A stretch of DNA of 40,314 nucleotides from an uncultured Eubacterium sp. (GCF_945980375.1 NZ_CAMFQO010000016.1:1-40314); one strand, 5' to 3'. Shown: positions 26,478 to 36,996, numbered from the stretch's first letter. Program-made: numbers and translations. The notes: generated from the letters alone by a model not told the origin.

Positions 26478-27761
26478 ATGAAAATTACAAGAGCAAACGG
26501 CAAGGCGGAATATGCCGTTATCGAGAATCTTAAAAAACGAAATGTTGAAACCGATGAAAAGATTGTCAGCATTGTTTCAAACATCATTGCAGAGGTTAAG
26601 GAAAACGGTGATGATGCAGTAAGGGAGTTTACCGTAAGATTTGACGGCGGAGTGCCGAAAAAGAGCGTTATAGAAAAGGACGAGCTTAATCAATATCTTG
26701 ATATGGTGGATGATGAATTTAAGTCTGCCATTGTCAAGGCAAAGGATAATATTTATGATTTTCATATGCGTCAGTCACAGCAATCTTGGATGATGACAAA
26801 GGAAAATGGCGTAATTATGGGACAGCGTGTTCGCGGCTTACATAGGGTTGGTATCTATGTTCCCGGTGGAACAGCTGCTTATCCGTCATCGGTGTTGATG
26901 AATGCCGTGCCTGCAAAAATAGCAGGTGTAAAGGAAATCATTATGGTAACTCCTCCTGCAAAGGACGGAAATCCCGACCCTAACATTATGGCTGCAGCTG
27001 CTGTTGCGGGAGTAGACAGGGTGTTCCTTGTAGGTGGCGCACAGGCTGTTGCCGCACTTGCATTCGGTACAGAAAAGATTCCAAAGGTTGACAAGATTGT
27101 CGGTCCCGGTAATATTTTTGTTGCAACGGCAAAAAAATTGCTTTACGGCATTGTTGATATTGATATGGTTGCAGGACCGAGCGAAATTCTTATTGTTGCC
27201 GACAAAACCGCAGATCCTTCATTCCTTGCCGCCGACCTTATGTCGCAGGCAGAGCACGACAAAATGGCATCTGCAATTCTTCTTACAACCTCTGTTGACT
27301 TGGCGCGGGCAACCCTGCACGAGATTGACAAGCAGGTTAAGACGCTCGAGCGTCAGGAGATTATACGCGAAAGCCTTGAAAATTACGGCGAAATCATAGT
27401 ATGTGAGGATTTGGAGCAGGCAATTAATTTTGCAAATGAGCTTGCACCCGAGCATCTTGAGCTTTGCATTTCGGAGCCGTTAAAGTATATCGGCAGGGTA
27501 GATAATGCAGGCTCTGTGTTCCTCGGCAATTTTTCACCGGAACCTCTCGGCGACTATTATGCAGGTCCAAACCACGTGCTTCCGACATCGGGTACTGCAA
27601 GATTTTTCTCTCCTCTCGGTGTGGACAGCTTTGTTAAAAAATCTTCGTTTATTTACTACACTCCTGCCGAGCTTCGCAACGCAAAGGATGATATTATAAA
27701 GCTTGCAAATTCCGAGGGTTTAACTGCTCATGCAAATTCCGTTAAGGTAAGATTTGAATAA
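26478..27761 (+). CDS. hisD: Histidinol dehydrogenase
   Basis: Zinc enzyme that oxidises histidinol to histidine in two NAD-dependent steps, the last of the pathway. Motifs are RVGIYVPGGTAAYPSSVLM, GPGNIFVATAKK, AGPSEILIVAD, DLMSQAEHD with metal-ligand Gln/His, and LAPEHLEL. The 427-residue length is normal. TAGGAGG overlaps the end of hisZG, and the ATG lies 8 bases after its stop. Confidence 0.97.
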   Translation: MKITRANGKAEYAVIENLKKRNVETDEKIVSIVSNIIAEVKENGDDAVREFTVRFDGGVPKKSVIEKDELNQYLDMVDDEFKSAIVKAKDNIYDFHMRQSQQSWMMTKENGVIMGQRVRGLHRVGIYVPGGTAAYPSSVLMNAVPAKIAGVKEIIMVTPPAKDGNPDPNIMAAAAVAGVDRVFLVGGAQAVAALAFGTEKIPKVDKIVGPGNIFVATAKKLLYGIVDIDMVAGPSEILIVADKTADPSFLAADLMSQAEHDKMASAILLTTSVDLARATLHEIDKQVKTLERQEIIRESLENYGEIIVCEDLEQAINFANELAPEHLELCISEPLKYIGRVDNAGSVFLGNFSPEPLGDYYAGPNHVLPTSGTARFFSPLGVDSFVKKSSFIYYTPAELRNAKDDIIKLANSEGLTAHANSVKVRFE

Positions 27762-27779
27762 AACTGAAGGGGGATTTAT

Positions 27780-28358
27780 ATGCGTACTGCAACTGTAGAA
27801 AGAAATACAAAGGAAACACAGATAAAGCTTAGCCTCTGCCTTGACGGCGGAGATGTAAGCATTTCAACAGGCATTGGTTTTTTTGACCATATGCTTACAG
27901 CCTTTGCCGTACACGGTGGATTTGGCTTAAGCCTTGATGTAAAGGGCGACCTTGAGGTTGATACTCACCACACCGTCGAGGATACAGGCATTGCGCTCGG
28001 CAATGCATTTAGTCAGGCTCTCGGCGACAAGGCAGGTATAGAGCGATACGGTACATTTTCTATCCCTATGGACGAAAGTCTTGCACAGGTATCTCTTGAT
28101 ATTTCAAACCGCCCGTTTCTTGTGTTTAATGCACACTTTGAGCAGGAGCTTTGCGGTGATTACGAAACCTGTGTAACAGAAGAATTTTGGCGTGCATTCG
28201 CTGAAAATGCAGGCATAACCCTGCATATCAATGTTCCGTACGGAGCAAATGCTCACCATCAAATCGAAGCAATATTTAAGGCCGCCGCTCACGCTCTCAA
28301 AATTGCGGTTGCAAAAAATAAGGACGGCTCTGTCCTTTCTACAAAGGGAGTATTGTAA
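27780..28358 (+). CDS. hisB: Imidazoleglycerol-phosphate dehydratase
   Basis: Manganese-dependent dehydratase making imidazole-acetol phosphate. The monofunctional 192-residue form has no phosphatase half. Metal-site motifs FDHMLTAFAVHGGF, DTHHTVEDTGIALG and ANAHHQIEAIFKA are all present. The stop overlaps hisA by one base. In many Firmicutes hisH lies between hisB and hisA; it is absent here. Confidence 0.97.
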   Translation: MRTATVERNTKETQIKLSLCLDGGDVSISTGIGFFDHMLTAFAVHGGFGLSLDVKGDLEVDTHHTVEDTGIALGNAFSQALGDKAGIERYGTFSIPMDESLAQVSLDISNRPFLVFNAHFEQELCGDYETCVTEEFWRAFAENAGITLHINVPYGANAHHQIEAIFKAAAHALKIAVAKNKDGSVLSTKGVL

Positions 28359-29071
28359 TGATAATTTTTCCGGCTATTGATATTATTGACGGCAAGCCCG
28401 TAAGGCTTTTTAAGGGCGATTTTTCAACTGCCGAGCAGGTCGCTGAGGATGCTTTGCAAACTGCCCAAGGCTTTGTTGACGCCGGTGCCGAGTGGATACA
28501 TATGGTAGATTTGGACGGCTCTGTTCAAAAAAAGAGGGTTAATCATCAGGTTTTTGTTGATGTTGCAAATCAAACCTCACTAAAGGTTGAGCTCGGTGGA
28601 GGTATTCGCACAATGCAGGATATAGATTATTATGCAAGTAACGGCATTTCAAGAGTGATTTTAGGCTCGGTTGCCCTAAAAAATCCTGCACTTGTAAAGG
28701 AAGCCGTTAAGGAATTCGGCGACCTTATTGCTGTCGGAATTGATGCCAAAAACGGCTTTGTAGCAACTGAAGGCTGGACCGAGGGCTCGGATACCTTTTA
28801 TATTGACCTTGCAAGGCAAATGGAGGATATGGGTGTTAAAACCATTATCTATACCGACATTTCAAAGGACGGCACATTGTCAGGTCCCAATATTGAACAG
28901 CTGACCGCTCTTAACAAGGCGGTGTCGTGTGACATTACTGCTTCGGGCGGGGTTACAAATATTGATGATATTATTGCTCTTAATGACAAAGGCCTGTACG
29001 GTGCAATTTGCGGCAAATCAATTTATAAGGGTACACTCGATTTGAAACAGGCTGTGGAGGTTTGCAAATGA
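28358..29071 (+). CDS. hisA: Phosphoribosylformimino-5-aminoimidazole carboxamide ribotide isomerase
   Basis: TIM-barrel isomerase converting ProFAR to [24 protein letters not shown] with catalytic Asp 8 region, [27 protein letters not shown] and [13 protein letters not shown] are seen. The 237-residue length and motifs fit HisA better than its paralogue HisF: the N-terminal [12 protein letters not shown], not a CLDV-type start. It overlaps hisB by one base and hisI by four. Confidence 0.95.
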   Translation: MIIFPAIDIIDGKPVRLFKGDFSTAEQVAEDALQTAQGFVDAGAEWIHMVDLDGSVQKKRVNHQVFVDVANQTSLKVELGGGIRTMQDIDYYASNGISRVILGSVALKNPALVKEAVKEFGDLIAVGIDAKNGFVATEGWTEGSDTFYIDLARQMEDMGVKTIIYTDISKDGTLSGPNIEQLTALNKAVSCDITASGGVTNIDDIIALNDKGLYGAICGKSIYKGTLDLKQAVEVCK

Positions 29072-29400
29072 TTGATGTAGAAAAATATTTCAAAAAGTCA
29101 GAGCTTATTCCTGCTGTTATTCAGGAGGAGTCAACAGGCGAGGTTTTGATGCTCGCGTATATGAATAGGGAGTCTTTGCAAAAAACTCTTGAAACCGGGT
29201 ACACTTGGTTTTGGTCAAGAAGCCGTCAGGAGCTTTGGAATAAGGGAGCAACCTCCGGCCACCTTCAAAAAATTACCGATATTAAGGGTGACTGTGACGA
29301 CGATACTCTGCTTATCAAGGTGGTACAAACAGGTGCCGCCTGTCACACAGGTAATCACACCTGCTTTTTTAATGATATAGAGTTCAGCAAGGCTGAATGA
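29068..29400 (+). CDS. hisI: Phosphoribosyl-AMP cyclohydrolase
   Basis: Zinc enzyme that opens the purine ring of PR-AMP. The 110 residues include [31 protein letters not shown], metal-binding GDCDDDTLL and the [11 protein letters not shown] cysteine motif. ATG 29068 overlaps the hisA stop (ATGA) and has GGAGG 7 bases upstream. This is better than an in-frame TTG at 29062. It is separate from hisE rather than fused as in Bacillus. Confidence 0.96.
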   Translation: MIDVEKYFKKSELIPAVIQEESTGEVLMLAYMNRESLQKTLETGYTWFWSRSRQELWNKGATSGHLQKITDIKGDCDDDTLLIKVVQTGAACHTGNHTCFFNDIEFSKAE

Positions 29401-29415
29401 TGAAAGGCTTTTACT

Positions 29416-29739
29416 ATGGATTATATAAGAAATGATTACGAAACTATCCTTGCCCGTAAGGACGCAAAGGAGGAGGGCTCATATACCTGCTATCTTTTTG
29501 AGCAGGGGCTCGATAAAATATTGAAAAAGGTCGGCGAGGAAAGCACAGAAATGGTTATTGCCGCTAAAAACGGTGTTAAGGACGAAACCGTCGGTGAAAT
29601 ATGCGACCTGATTTATCATACTCTTGTTATGATGGTAAATGAAAATATTACAATAGAGGATGTTGAGGCTGTGCTTGAAAAGCGTGCCCAAAAGGCAGGC
29701 AATCTTAAACAGTTTCATAAGGTAGATAAGAATTCATAA
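29416..29739 (+). CDS. hisE: Phosphoribosyl-ATP diphosphatase
   Basis: MazG-like all-alpha pyrophosphohydrolase that removes PPi from PR-ATP. The 107 residues carry KKVGEESTEMVIAAKN and EICDLIYHTLVMM, the acidic metal-binding helices. It is the last his gene here. Its stop overlaps recJ by one base, so transcription probably continues into the recJ-rel run. Confidence 0.95.
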   Translation: MDYIRNDYETILARKDAKEEGSYTCYLFEQGLDKILKKVGEESTEMVIAAKNGVKDETVGEICDLIYHTLVMMVNENITIEDVEAVLEKRAQKAGNLKQFHKVDKNS

Positions 29740-31763
29740 TGGCGTTCAAAAAATGGGTAGTGAGGCAGGCCGACAAGGACAGAGCCTCGCAGTTAAGTGA
29801 AAAATTTAATATAGACCCATTTGTTGCTTTTTTAATGGTATCAAGAGGAATTGTCAACGACTTGGATGCCGTAAACTTTATGGCAGACGAGTTTGTTTTG
29901 TCGTCGCCGTTTGATTTTGTTGATATGGATGAGGCTGTTTTTGCTATCGGCGAGGCAATGGATAACGGCGATAAAATTTGTATCTACGGCGACTATGACT
30001 GCGATGGTGTTACATCGACAGCTCTTCTTGTGGATTTTTTGCGAAAAAGAGGTGCAGATGTCTGCTACTATATTCCAAGCAGAGAAAATGAGGGCTACGG
30101 CTTGAATATGCATGCTGTTGATACCATTCATTCTTGGGGTGTAAGCCTCATTGTTACTGTTGATAACGGCATTAGTGCATTTGACGAGGCAAAGCATATT
30201 TATGACCTCGGTATGTCCTTGGTTGTAACAGACCACCACCAGCTTACCGAAGGCAGGCTTCCTATGGCAGAGGCGGTAGTAAATCCGCATAGAGATGAAA
30301 ATAATATTGATTTTCGTGATTTTTGCGGAGTGGGAGTAGCCTTCAAGCTTGCTGTTGCAATGGATGAGGATAACGTTGAGCAGATAATTGATGAATATAT
30401 TGACCTTGTTGCAATCGGCACCATTGCCGATGTTATGCCGTTGAGGGAGGAAAACAGAGCCTTTGTCCGCAAAGGCCTTGAAAAAATAAACAATTATCCT
30501 CGAAAAGCCATCGCACCGCTTGTAAACAAAAACAGTTCTCCTGCTACATCACAGGATGTTGCATTTCAAATTTGCCCAAGAATAAACGCAATGGGCAGAA
30601 TGGGCGATGCAAAACGTGCCGTTGAATTTCTTTTGTGTGATGACGCACAGCAGGCCTTGTCCGCCTGTAATGTGCTTAATGAGGAAAACATAAATCGTCA
30701 AAGGGTAGAGCAAGACATATTGGATGACGTTAACCGTCAGGTTCAAAGCAATCCCCGTCTTGTGTCCTCTCCTGTAATTGTTGTTGCAGGTAAAGGGTAT
30801 CACCACGGAGTTATTGGCATTGCCGCCGCACATATTTTGGAAAAATACGGCAAGCCTACATTTGTAATAGGTATTGATGAAAACAATGTTGCACGTGGCT
30901 CGGCAAGAAGTGTAGAGGGCTTTAATATTTTTGAGGCTATCACAGCTTGCAGTGATGACCTTGTTCAGTTCGGCGGACATCCTCTTGCAGCAGGCATTAC
31001 GCTTGAGGCAGATATGATTGAAAGGTTTTCAAATGACATTAATGCTTATGCGATAGAGCATTATCCCGTTATGCCGCAGCCGGAGCTTACTCTTGATTTT
31101 AAGCTTGCTCCTTCATATCTTAATTTGGATTTGGTGGATTCTATGGCTGTGCTTGAGCCTTACGGCGCAGGCAATCCTCCTGCGGTTTTCGGTATTTACC
31201 GCCTAAAGCTTGTTAATGCTTCTCCGCTTAGCGACGGAAAGCATATTCGTCTTGATTTGCAGAAAAAGGATACTAAAATCAGAGTTGTTCGTTTTTCTTC
31301 ACCGTTTAACGAATTTCCGTATCAGCCGGGTGACGAGCTTAATCTTGCTGTCAGGGTAAACAAAAACTTATATAACGGCAAAACATATCTGTCTGTTCAG
31401 GCAGTTGACATTCGTCTTTCTTCGGTTGATGAGGATAAGTATTTTAAGGAAAAGTCAGCCTATGATTTGTATCGTTATTCAGGACAGGTTGAAGCATCGC
31501 TTTATCCGTCAAGAGATGATTGTGCTTATGTGTATAGGTTCTTGAAGAATAATAACGGCTACGCATATTCTCTTGATTATTTGTATTTTAGACTCCAAGA
31601 AAGGATAACATACGGTCAGCTTATGTTTGCCGTAAAGGCTTTTTCACAGGCAGGGCTGATAAATTATAAAAAAGGTATAACTCTCAATATTCCAAAGGAA
31701 AAGGTAAATCTTGAGGATACACCTATTCTAAAGGCTTTGAAGGGAAGATTAGACATTGAGTGA
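29739..31763 (+). CDS. recJ: Single-stranded-DNA-specific 5'-3' exonuclease RecJ
   Basis: DHH-family nuclease for recombination and mismatch or lesion repair. Motif I reads YGDYDCDGVTS (D85, D87, D89) and the DHH motif is D165-H166-H167 (VVTDHHQL). The DHHA1 motif FGGHPLAAGI and an OB-like domain with QPGDELNLAVRV follow. The 674 residues include a C-terminal extension of about 100 residues after the OB fold. The last eight bases overlap the rel start. Confidence 0.95.
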   Translation: MAFKKWVVRQADKDRASQLSEKFNIDPFVAFLMVSRGIVNDLDAVNFMADEFVLSSPFDFVDMDEAVFAIGEAMDNGDKICIYGDYDCDGVTSTALLVDFLRKRGADVCYYIPSRENEGYGLNMHAVDTIHSWGVSLIVTVDNGISAFDEAKHIYDLGMSLVVTDHHQLTEGRLPMAEAVVNPHRDENNIDFRDFCGVGVAFKLAVAMDEDNVEQIIDEYIDLVAIGTIADVMPLREENRAFVRKGLEKINNYPRKAIAPLVNKNSSPATSQDVAFQICPRINAMGRMGDAKRAVEFLLCDDAQQALSACNVLNEENINRQRVEQDILDDVNRQVQSNPRLVSSPVIVVAGKGYHHGVIGIAAAHILEKYGKPTFVIGIDENNVARGSARSVEGFNIFEAITACSDDLVQFGGHPLAAGITLEADMIERFSNDINAYAIEHYPVMPQPELTLDFKLAPSYLNLDLVDSMAVLEPYGAGNPPAVFGIYRLKLVNASPLSDGKHIRLDLQKKDTKIRVVRFSSPFNEFPYQPGDELNLAVRVNKNLYNGKTYLSVQAVDIRLSSVDEDKYFKEKSAYDLYRYSGQVEASLYPSRDDCAYVYRFLKNNNGYAYSLDYLYFRLQERITYGQLMFAVKAFSQAGLINYKKGITLNIPKEKVNLEDTPILKALKGRLDIE

Positions 31764-33963
31764 GAATATAAAATTAGAAGATTATAACGATAAGTTTGAT
31801 GAATTTTTTGGGGAAGTCAAAAAAAATCCAAGCTATAACAGTAAGCTCATACAGCAGGCGTATTCGTTAGCGTACGAGGCTCATAAGGACCAACGCAGAC
31901 GCTCGGGTGAGCCTTATATAATGCACCCTGTTGCCGTTGCAAAAATTCTGTTTGATTACGGAATGGATAACGAATGTATAGTAGGCGCACTTCTTCACGA
32001 TGTCGTTGAGGACACAACCTATGACCTTGCGTTCATTAAGGAGCATTTCGGCGAGGAGGTTGCCGTGCTTGTTGACGGTGTTACAAAGCTTGGCAAAATT
32101 CCTCTTTCCACAAAGGAGGAGGTGCAGGCGGAAAACATTCGCAAAATGTTTATCGCAATGAATCAGGATGTGCGTGTTATTATCATTAAGCTTGCAGACA
32201 GACTGCATAATATGCGTACCCTTGAGCATATGCCTGCATATAAGCAACGCGAAAAATCGCTTGAAACTCTTGAAATTTATGCTCCTATTGCACACCGTCT
32301 CGGTATCCGTGCATTTAAGGAGGAGCTTGAGGATATTGCAATAAGGTATCTTGACCCTATTGCTTATAAGGAAATTGAAGACTCTCTTTCTATGAAAATG
32401 AGCGAGGGCAAGGATTTTCTTGATGATATAAAAAGTCAGATTAAGGAAAAAATTGAGCCTATTATGCCCGGGGCTCAAATAACCTCCCGTGTAAAATCCG
32501 TTCACGGAATATTCCGTAAGGTGTACATTAAGGGCAAAAACTTTGAGGAAATTTACGACATTTATGCGGTAAGGATCATCGTTAATTCAATGATTGATTG
32601 CTATAACGCACTTGGCGTTGTGCACGATATGTTCACTCCGCTCCCCGGTAGATTTAAGGATTATATCTCCACCCCAAAGCCTAATATGTATCAGTCGCTT
32701 CATACTACGGTTTTGAGCAAAAAGGGTATTCCGTTCGAAATTCAAATTCGTACCTGGGATATGCACCGCACTGCAGAGTACGGTATTGCTGCCCATTGGA
32801 AATATAAGATAGGCAAGGGCGGAGCGGATAATTTTGACTCCTCCCTTCAGTGGATTCATAAAATGCTTGAAAACGGCGATTCAGCCGACAATGCAGAGGA
32901 TATGGTTATGTCCATTAAGGGTGACCTGTCCATAGATGAAATCTATGTGTTTACTCCTCGCGGTGATGTAAAGTCACTTCCTAAGGGCTCAACCGTAATC
33001 GATTTTGCCTATGCTATTCACTCTGCAGTAGGTAACAAGATGACGGGTGCAAAGGTTGACGGTAGGATAGTACCGCTTGATACAGTTGTGCGTACCGGTC
33101 AGGTTGTTGAAATTATTACATCAAAGCAACAGGGCAAGGGACCTTCAAGAGATTGGCTGGGCATCGTTAAAACAGGCGAGGCACGCTCCAAGATTCGTGC
33201 GTGGTTCAAAAAGGAAAAACGAGAGGAAAATATTGTTCAGGGTAAGCAGGATCTTGAGCATGAGTTTAAGAAAAACTTTCTTCGCTTTGAGGGCAATGCC
33301 TACGAGGAATTTGTTAAAAAAATTGCCGAGCGTCAGCACTTTGATACCGTTGATGATTTTTATGCTGCCATAGGCTACGGCGGTGTTCAAATCAGCCGAA
33401 TGATGCCCGGTATCAAGGACGAATACAACCGTAATTGGAAGGTTAAGGAGCCGGTTGCCGTACCTGCATCAAACAAGATTGAGCAGGTTAACAGAGAACC
33501 AAAGTCCTCAGGTGGTGTAGTTGTCGAGGGAATAGATAACTGCCTTATCAATATGGCAAGGTGCTGTAATCCTCTGCCCGGTGAAAATATTATCGGCTTT
33601 ATCACAAGAGGACATGGACTTACCGTTCACCGCAGGGATTGTAAAAATGTTCCTGTTGATATAGAAAACAGTCCTGAGCCGGAGCGATGGGTTAATGCTC
33701 ATTGGGACAGCAAAATTAAGGTTGAGGCTCGCTCCTCGCTTAATGTTTATGCTATTGATCGTGACGGTGTAGTTCTTGATATAACAACTACAATAGTTAA
33801 TGCTCATGTAAAAATGCACACACTTAATGCTCGACCTATTAATGACGGAAATTGCTTAACCTCTATGACAATTACCGTAAATAATAAGGAGCATTTGGAT
33901 GCAATTATCAAGCTTCTCAATAAGATTGACGGCGTTTATCTTATTGAAAGAAGTGATCAGTAG
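31756..33963 (+). CDS. relA: Bifunctional (p)ppGpp synthetase/hydrolase (RelA/SpoT family)
   Basis: Stringent-response enzyme with both activities apparently intact. The HD hydrolase has [16 protein letters not shown] and HDVVEDT (H81-D86). The synthetase has [32 protein letters not shown] and [24 protein letters not shown], the last longer motif seen in parts. A TGS domain ([18 protein letters not shown]), a zinc-finger-like CCNPLPGE and a C-terminal ACT domain follow. The likely start is TTG 31756 with AAGGGAAG upstream, overlapping recJ by eight bases. The 735-residue length is normal for Rel. Confidence 0.96.
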   Translation: MSENIKLEDYNDKFDEFFGEVKKNPSYNSKLIQQAYSLAYEAHKDQRRRSGEPYIMHPVAVAKILFDYGMDNECIVGALLHDVVEDTTYDLAFIKEHFGEEVAVLVDGVTKLGKIPLSTKEEVQAENIRKMFIAMNQDVRVIIIKLADRLHNMRTLEHMPAYKQREKSLETLEIYAPIAHRLGIRAFKEELEDIAIRYLDPIAYKEIEDSLSMKMSEGKDFLDDIKSQIKEKIEPIMPGAQITSRVKSVHGIFRKVYIKGKNFEEIYDIYAVRIIVNSMIDCYNALGVVHDMFTPLPGRFKDYISTPKPNMYQSLHTTVLSKKGIPFEIQIRTWDMHRTAEYGIAAHWKYKIGKGGADNFDSSLQWIHKMLENGDSADNAEDMVMSIKGDLSIDEIYVFTPRGDVKSLPKGSTVIDFAYAIHSAVGNKMTGAKVDGRIVPLDTVVRTGQVVEIITSKQQGKGPSRDWLGIVKTGEARSKIRAWFKKEKREENIVQGKQDLEHEFKKNFLRFEGNAYEEFVKKIAERQHFDTVDDFYAAIGYGGVQISRMMPGIKDEYNRNWKVKEPVAVPASNKIEQVNREPKSSGGVVVEGIDNCLINMARCCNPLPGENIIGFITRGHGLTVHRRDCKNVPVDIENSPEPERWVNAHWDSKIKVEARSSLNVYAIDRDGVVLDITTTIVNAHVKMHTLNARPINDGNCLTSMTITVNNKEHLDAIIKLLNKIDGVYLIERSDQ

Positions 33964-33971
33964 GAGATTTT

Positions 33972-34424
33972 ATGAAGGCAGTAATTCAAAGAGTTAAGCA
34001 CTCTAATGTAAAAATAGACGGCAGTGTTGTCGGCTCGTGCGAGCAGGGATTAATGATCCTTCTCGGTGTGCAGGACGGTGACACACAGCAGGATGCCGAT
34101 AAGCTTTTGAAAAAGGTGCCTGTTCTGCGTATCTTTGAGGATGAGAACGGCAAGATGAATAAGAGCCTGCTTGATATTGACGGTGAGGCACTTGTTGTAT
34201 CTCAATTTACGCTTCTTGCAGATTGCTCACACGGACGACGTCCGTCGTTCACTGCTTCTGCCCCTCCCGATATAGCAAACGCATTGTATGAATATTTTGT
34301 TCAGGGTATGAGGGACGCAGGTGTAAAAAGAGTGGAAACAGGTGAGTTTGGCGCAGATATGGCTGTTGAAATTCTTAATGACGGTCCTGTTACAATTTTG
34401 CTTGATTCAAAGGAGCTTCACTAA
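33972..34424 (+). CDS. dtd: D-aminoacyl-tRNA deacylase
   Basis: Proofreading enzyme that clears D-aminoacyl-tRNAs. The 150 residues include the N-terminal [15 protein letters not shown], the catalytic [17 protein letters not shown] and the Gly-cis-Pro motif region NDGPVTI. Its place after rel is conserved in Bacillus (relA-dtd/yrvI). The stop overlaps the next gene by one base. Confidence 0.97.
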   Translation: MKAVIQRVKHSNVKIDGSVVGSCEQGLMILLGVQDGDTQQDADKLLKKVPVLRIFEDENGKMNKSLLDIDGEALVVSQFTLLADCSHGRRPSFTASAPPDIANALYEYFVQGMRDAGVKRVETGEFGADMAVEILNDGPVTILLDSKELH

Positions 34425-35035
34425 TGAGGGTTTTGTACGACAGCTTTGGCTCGATGGATAATAATTGTTGCCTTATCGTTGATGAAAACAGTAATAAATC
34501 CGCTTTGGTTGATTGTACAGAATTCAGCCTAAAAATGCTCGATTTAATCGGAAACACGGATTTGTGCTATATTTTGTTAACCCACGGTCATTTTGACCAT
34601 ATTACAGGTGCCCGTGATATTAAGGCAAAATACGGGGCAAAAATTGTTATTTCCAAGACAGACGCACCTATGCTTAATTCCTCAAGGCTTTCGTTGGCGG
34701 CTTTTTGTAATGCAGAGCAAAACAATGTTGATGCCGATATTCTTGTTGATGACGGCGACGAAATTGAGCTTGGTGATATAAAAATTAAGGTTATGTCAAC
34801 TCCCGGTCACACAAGCGGCAGTGTATGCTATATTGCACAGGACTGTATTTTTTCAGGCGATACTTTGTTTAGATGCTCCTGTGGAAGAACGGATTTTCCG
34901 TCGGGCTCACCTCAGCAAATGGCTCAATCACTTAAAAGGCTAAAGGAACTTGACGGTGATTACAAGGTTTACACAGGTCATAACAGTATTACAACGCTTG
35001 ATTTTGAACGCTCAAATAATCCGTATATGAGATAG
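34424..35035 (+). CDS. MBL-fold metallo-hydrolase, glyoxalase II-like
   Basis: Cytosolic metallo-beta-lactamase-fold hydrolase of 203 residues. The two-metal site is complete: THGHFDH (H54, H56, D58, H59), H129 (TPGHTSG), D146 (FSGDTLF) and H186 (YTGHNS). It resembles the short Firmicutes glyoxalase II-like group next to rel/dtd (B. subtilis yrvI/yqgX-like). The substrate cannot be told from the sequence; thioester hydrolysis is the family guess. It is coupled to dtd by a one-base overlap. Confidence 0.9.
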   Translation: MRVLYDSFGSMDNNCCLIVDENSNKSALVDCTEFSLKMLDLIGNTDLCYILLTHGHFDHITGARDIKAKYGAKIVISKTDAPMLNSSRLSLAAFCNAEQNNVDADILVDDGDEIELGDIKIKVMSTPGHTSGSVCYIAQDCIFSGDTLFRCSCGRTDFPSGSPQQMAQSLKRLKELDGDYKVYTGHNSITTLDFERSNNPYMR

Positions 35036-35041
35036 CTTGAT

Positions 35042-36466
35042 ATGATAATTAGGAATATAAACCACGATTGTGCCTATCATACAGAAAAAATTGCCGTAAT
35101 GTTTTTTCCTCTTGAAAAGCTTAAAACAGACGGCGACGACAATGTTGTGATAGAAACAAAAAAAGAAAATAATACCTTATCGGTGCGTGTTAGAGCATTT
35201 TCTCGTTTTGAGGAGCAAAGCCGTACTATCCCTTCCGATGCCGATGTTGCTCATGAGCTTTCTGTTTTGTTATATGATACCTTGAGCAAATTAACGGGAT
35301 ACACAATGCCATGGGGTATACTTTACGGTGTGCGCCCTGCAAGATTGATGCATGCAACCGTTGAGTCTGTCGGCAGAGACGGTGCGGTAAAAAAATTCTT
35401 GTCCGATAAGGTACAGCAAAAGAAAATTGACCTTGCTCTTGCTGTAATGGAAAGAGAAAACAGGATAATTGAGCTGTCGTCGGACAACTCGTTTTCGCTT
35501 TATGTATCAATTCCGTTTTGTCCAAGCAGATGCTCCTATTGCTCGTTTGTATCACATAGCATAGCAAATGCACAGGAGCTGATAGAACCGTATGTCGAGC
35601 TTTTATGCAAGGAGCTTGAATATACAGGCTCTGTCGCAAAGGAATTGGGATTAAGGCTTGAAAGCGTGTATTTCGGCGGAGGAACACCCACAACACTTTC
35701 GCCGTCACAGCTTGATGCTCTGCTCGGCACTATTGAGCGAAGCTTTGATTTGTCGACCGTGCGTGAATATACCGTTGAAGCAGGCAGACCCGATACTGTG
35801 ACAAGGGAAAAGCTTGATACTCTGCTTTTGCATAATGTTTCAAGAATAAGCATTAATCCTCAAACCTTTAATGATGATGTGCTTAAAAGCATTGGCAGAA
35901 GGCATACTTCAAAGCAAACCGTAGATGTCTATAACCTTGCAAGACAAATGGGCTTTGGTAATATCAATATGGATTTTATTGCAGGGCTTAATTCGGATAC
36001 GTTTGACAGCTTTAAGCAAAGCATAGATACTGCAATCAATCTTTCCCCGGAAAGTATTACAGTACATAATCTTGCCCTAAAATCAGGCGCATATCTGTGT
36101 ACCGAAAATGAGCTTTTCGATTTAACGAAAAGAAGCCTTGCAACAAAAATGATAGATTATTCGTACAATACCCTGACTCAAAACGCATATAATCCGTATT
36201 ATATGTACCGCCAAAGCAAGTCACTCGGTAATCTTGAAAACGTAGGCTATGCAAGGGATGGCTATGACTGCTTGTACAACATCTTTATGATGGATGAAAC
36301 GCATACTGTTTTGGCGGCAGGTGCAGGAGCCGTAATAAAGCTGAAAAATCCAAAAACCACTCATATTGAAAGGATATATAATTACAAGTATCCTTATGAA
36401 TATATCAATAATTTTGAGCAGATAATCTCAAGAAAAAAGGGAATATTTGATTTTTACAGTGAATAG
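35042..36466 (+). CDS. hemZ: Radical SAM coproporphyrinogen III dehydrogenase-like protein HemZ
   Basis: Radical SAM protein of the HemN/HemW superfamily, HemZ branch. The [4Fe-4S]-SAM motif is C160-x3-C164-x2-C167 (CPSRCSYC). The 474-residue protein has the HemZ-specific N-terminal domain of about 150 residues with YGVRPARLMH before the barrel, then VYFGGGTPTTLSPSQL, EAGRPDTV and NMDFIAGL. HemZ is proposed to act in oxygen-independent haem synthesis, but no other haem gene is in the window, and HemW-like roles are possible. It starts six bases after the MBL gene. Confidence 0.88.
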   Translation: MIIRNINHDCAYHTEKIAVMFFPLEKLKTDGDDNVVIETKKENNTLSVRVRAFSRFEEQSRTIPSDADVAHELSVLLYDTLSKLTGYTMPWGILYGVRPARLMHATVESVGRDGAVKKFLSDKVQQKKIDLALAVMERENRIIELSSDNSFSLYVSIPFCPSRCSYCSFVSHSIANAQELIEPYVELLCKELEYTGSVAKELGLRLESVYFGGGTPTTLSPSQLDALLGTIERSFDLSTVREYTVEAGRPDTVTREKLDTLLLHNVSRISINPQTFNDDVLKSIGRRHTSKQTVDVYNLARQMGFGNINMDFIAGLNSDTFDSFKQSIDTAINLSPESITVHNLALKSGAYLCTENELFDLTKRSLATKMIDYSYNTLTQNAYNPYYMYRQSKSLGNLENVGYARDGYDCLYNIFMMDETHTVLAAGAGAVIKLKNPKTTHIERIYNYKYPYEYINNFEQIISRKKGIFDFYSE

Positions 36467-36468
36467 TA

Positions 36469-36500
36469 TTGTACAGATACACTTGTTGTAATATGTACAA
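36469..36500. other. Inverted repeat upstream of the coiled-coil gene promoter
   Basis: TTGTACA (36469-36475) and TGTACAA (36494-36500) are perfect 7-base inverted arms around an 18-base centre, ending 25 bases before the -35 box. It may be a regulator site or a weak hairpin after hemZ; there is no T-run. Confidence 0.4.
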
Positions 36501-36525
36501 ATTTCACTAATTATCACATTTGGTA

Positions 36526-36554
36526 TTGCATTAATCTACTATTTGTAATATAAT
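36526..36554 (+). promoter_or_regulatory. Strong predicted promoter for the coiled-coil gene
   Basis: TTGCAT (36526-36531), 17 bases, consensus TATAAT (36549-36554), 19 bases before the ATG. It is the closest match to consensus in the window. Confidence 0.72.
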
Positions 36555-36573
36555 AATACCGAGAGGTGTAGTT

Positions 36574-36996
36574 ATGAGAAATTTTAACGATGTATTGAAT
36601 TCTGTTGATGAGGTTATCAACAACGCAAAAAAGAACGGCAGCATTGAAGAGGTTATTAATAAGACCAGGGAATATGCCAAAAAAAGTGCCGAGGCATTAG
36701 AAATCTCACGCAAAAAGATTGAGCTGCTTGATACAAAGACTAAGCTCGCCAAGGCTTACGAAAAGTTCGGTAAGCAACAGTTTACCATTTATGACGGTGG
36801 CGAGGTAGAGCAGGATGAGCTTAACGCAACCTGCGAGGAAATCATTATGCTCAAAAGCCAGGCAGAGTTTTTAGAGGCAGAGATTGATGCCTTTAAGGAG
36901 GCTATTGCATCACAGGTTGATGCAAAGATTAATACAAAAAAGGCAGACGATGTTGTTGTTGACGATTCCGAGGTTGAGGTTGTTGAGGTAGAATAA
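36574..36996 (+). CDS. Small hypothetical coiled-coil protein with acidic tail
   Basis: Not assigned to a known family. The 140 residues have no signal peptide or membrane helix, so it is probably cytosolic. Residues 1-65 and 75-118 look like long amphipathic helices, rich in Lys/Glu/Ala with heptad-like hydrophobic spacing (for example NKTREYAKKSAEALEIS). They are separated by a short FTIYDGGEVEQDE turn. The last 20 residues are acidic and Val-rich (DDVVVDDSEVEVVEVE). GAGAGGTG precedes the ATG. The gene stands alone between a near-consensus promoter and a strong terminator, suggesting an abundant, independently controlled protein. The neighbours give no clear clue. Confidence 0.78.
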   Translation: MRNFNDVLNSVDEVINNAKKNGSIEEVINKTREYAKKSAEALEISRKKIELLDTKTKLAKAYEKFGKQQFTIYDGGEVEQDELNATCEEIIMLKSQAEFLEAEIDAFKEAIASQVDAKINTKKADDVVVDDSEVEVVEVE

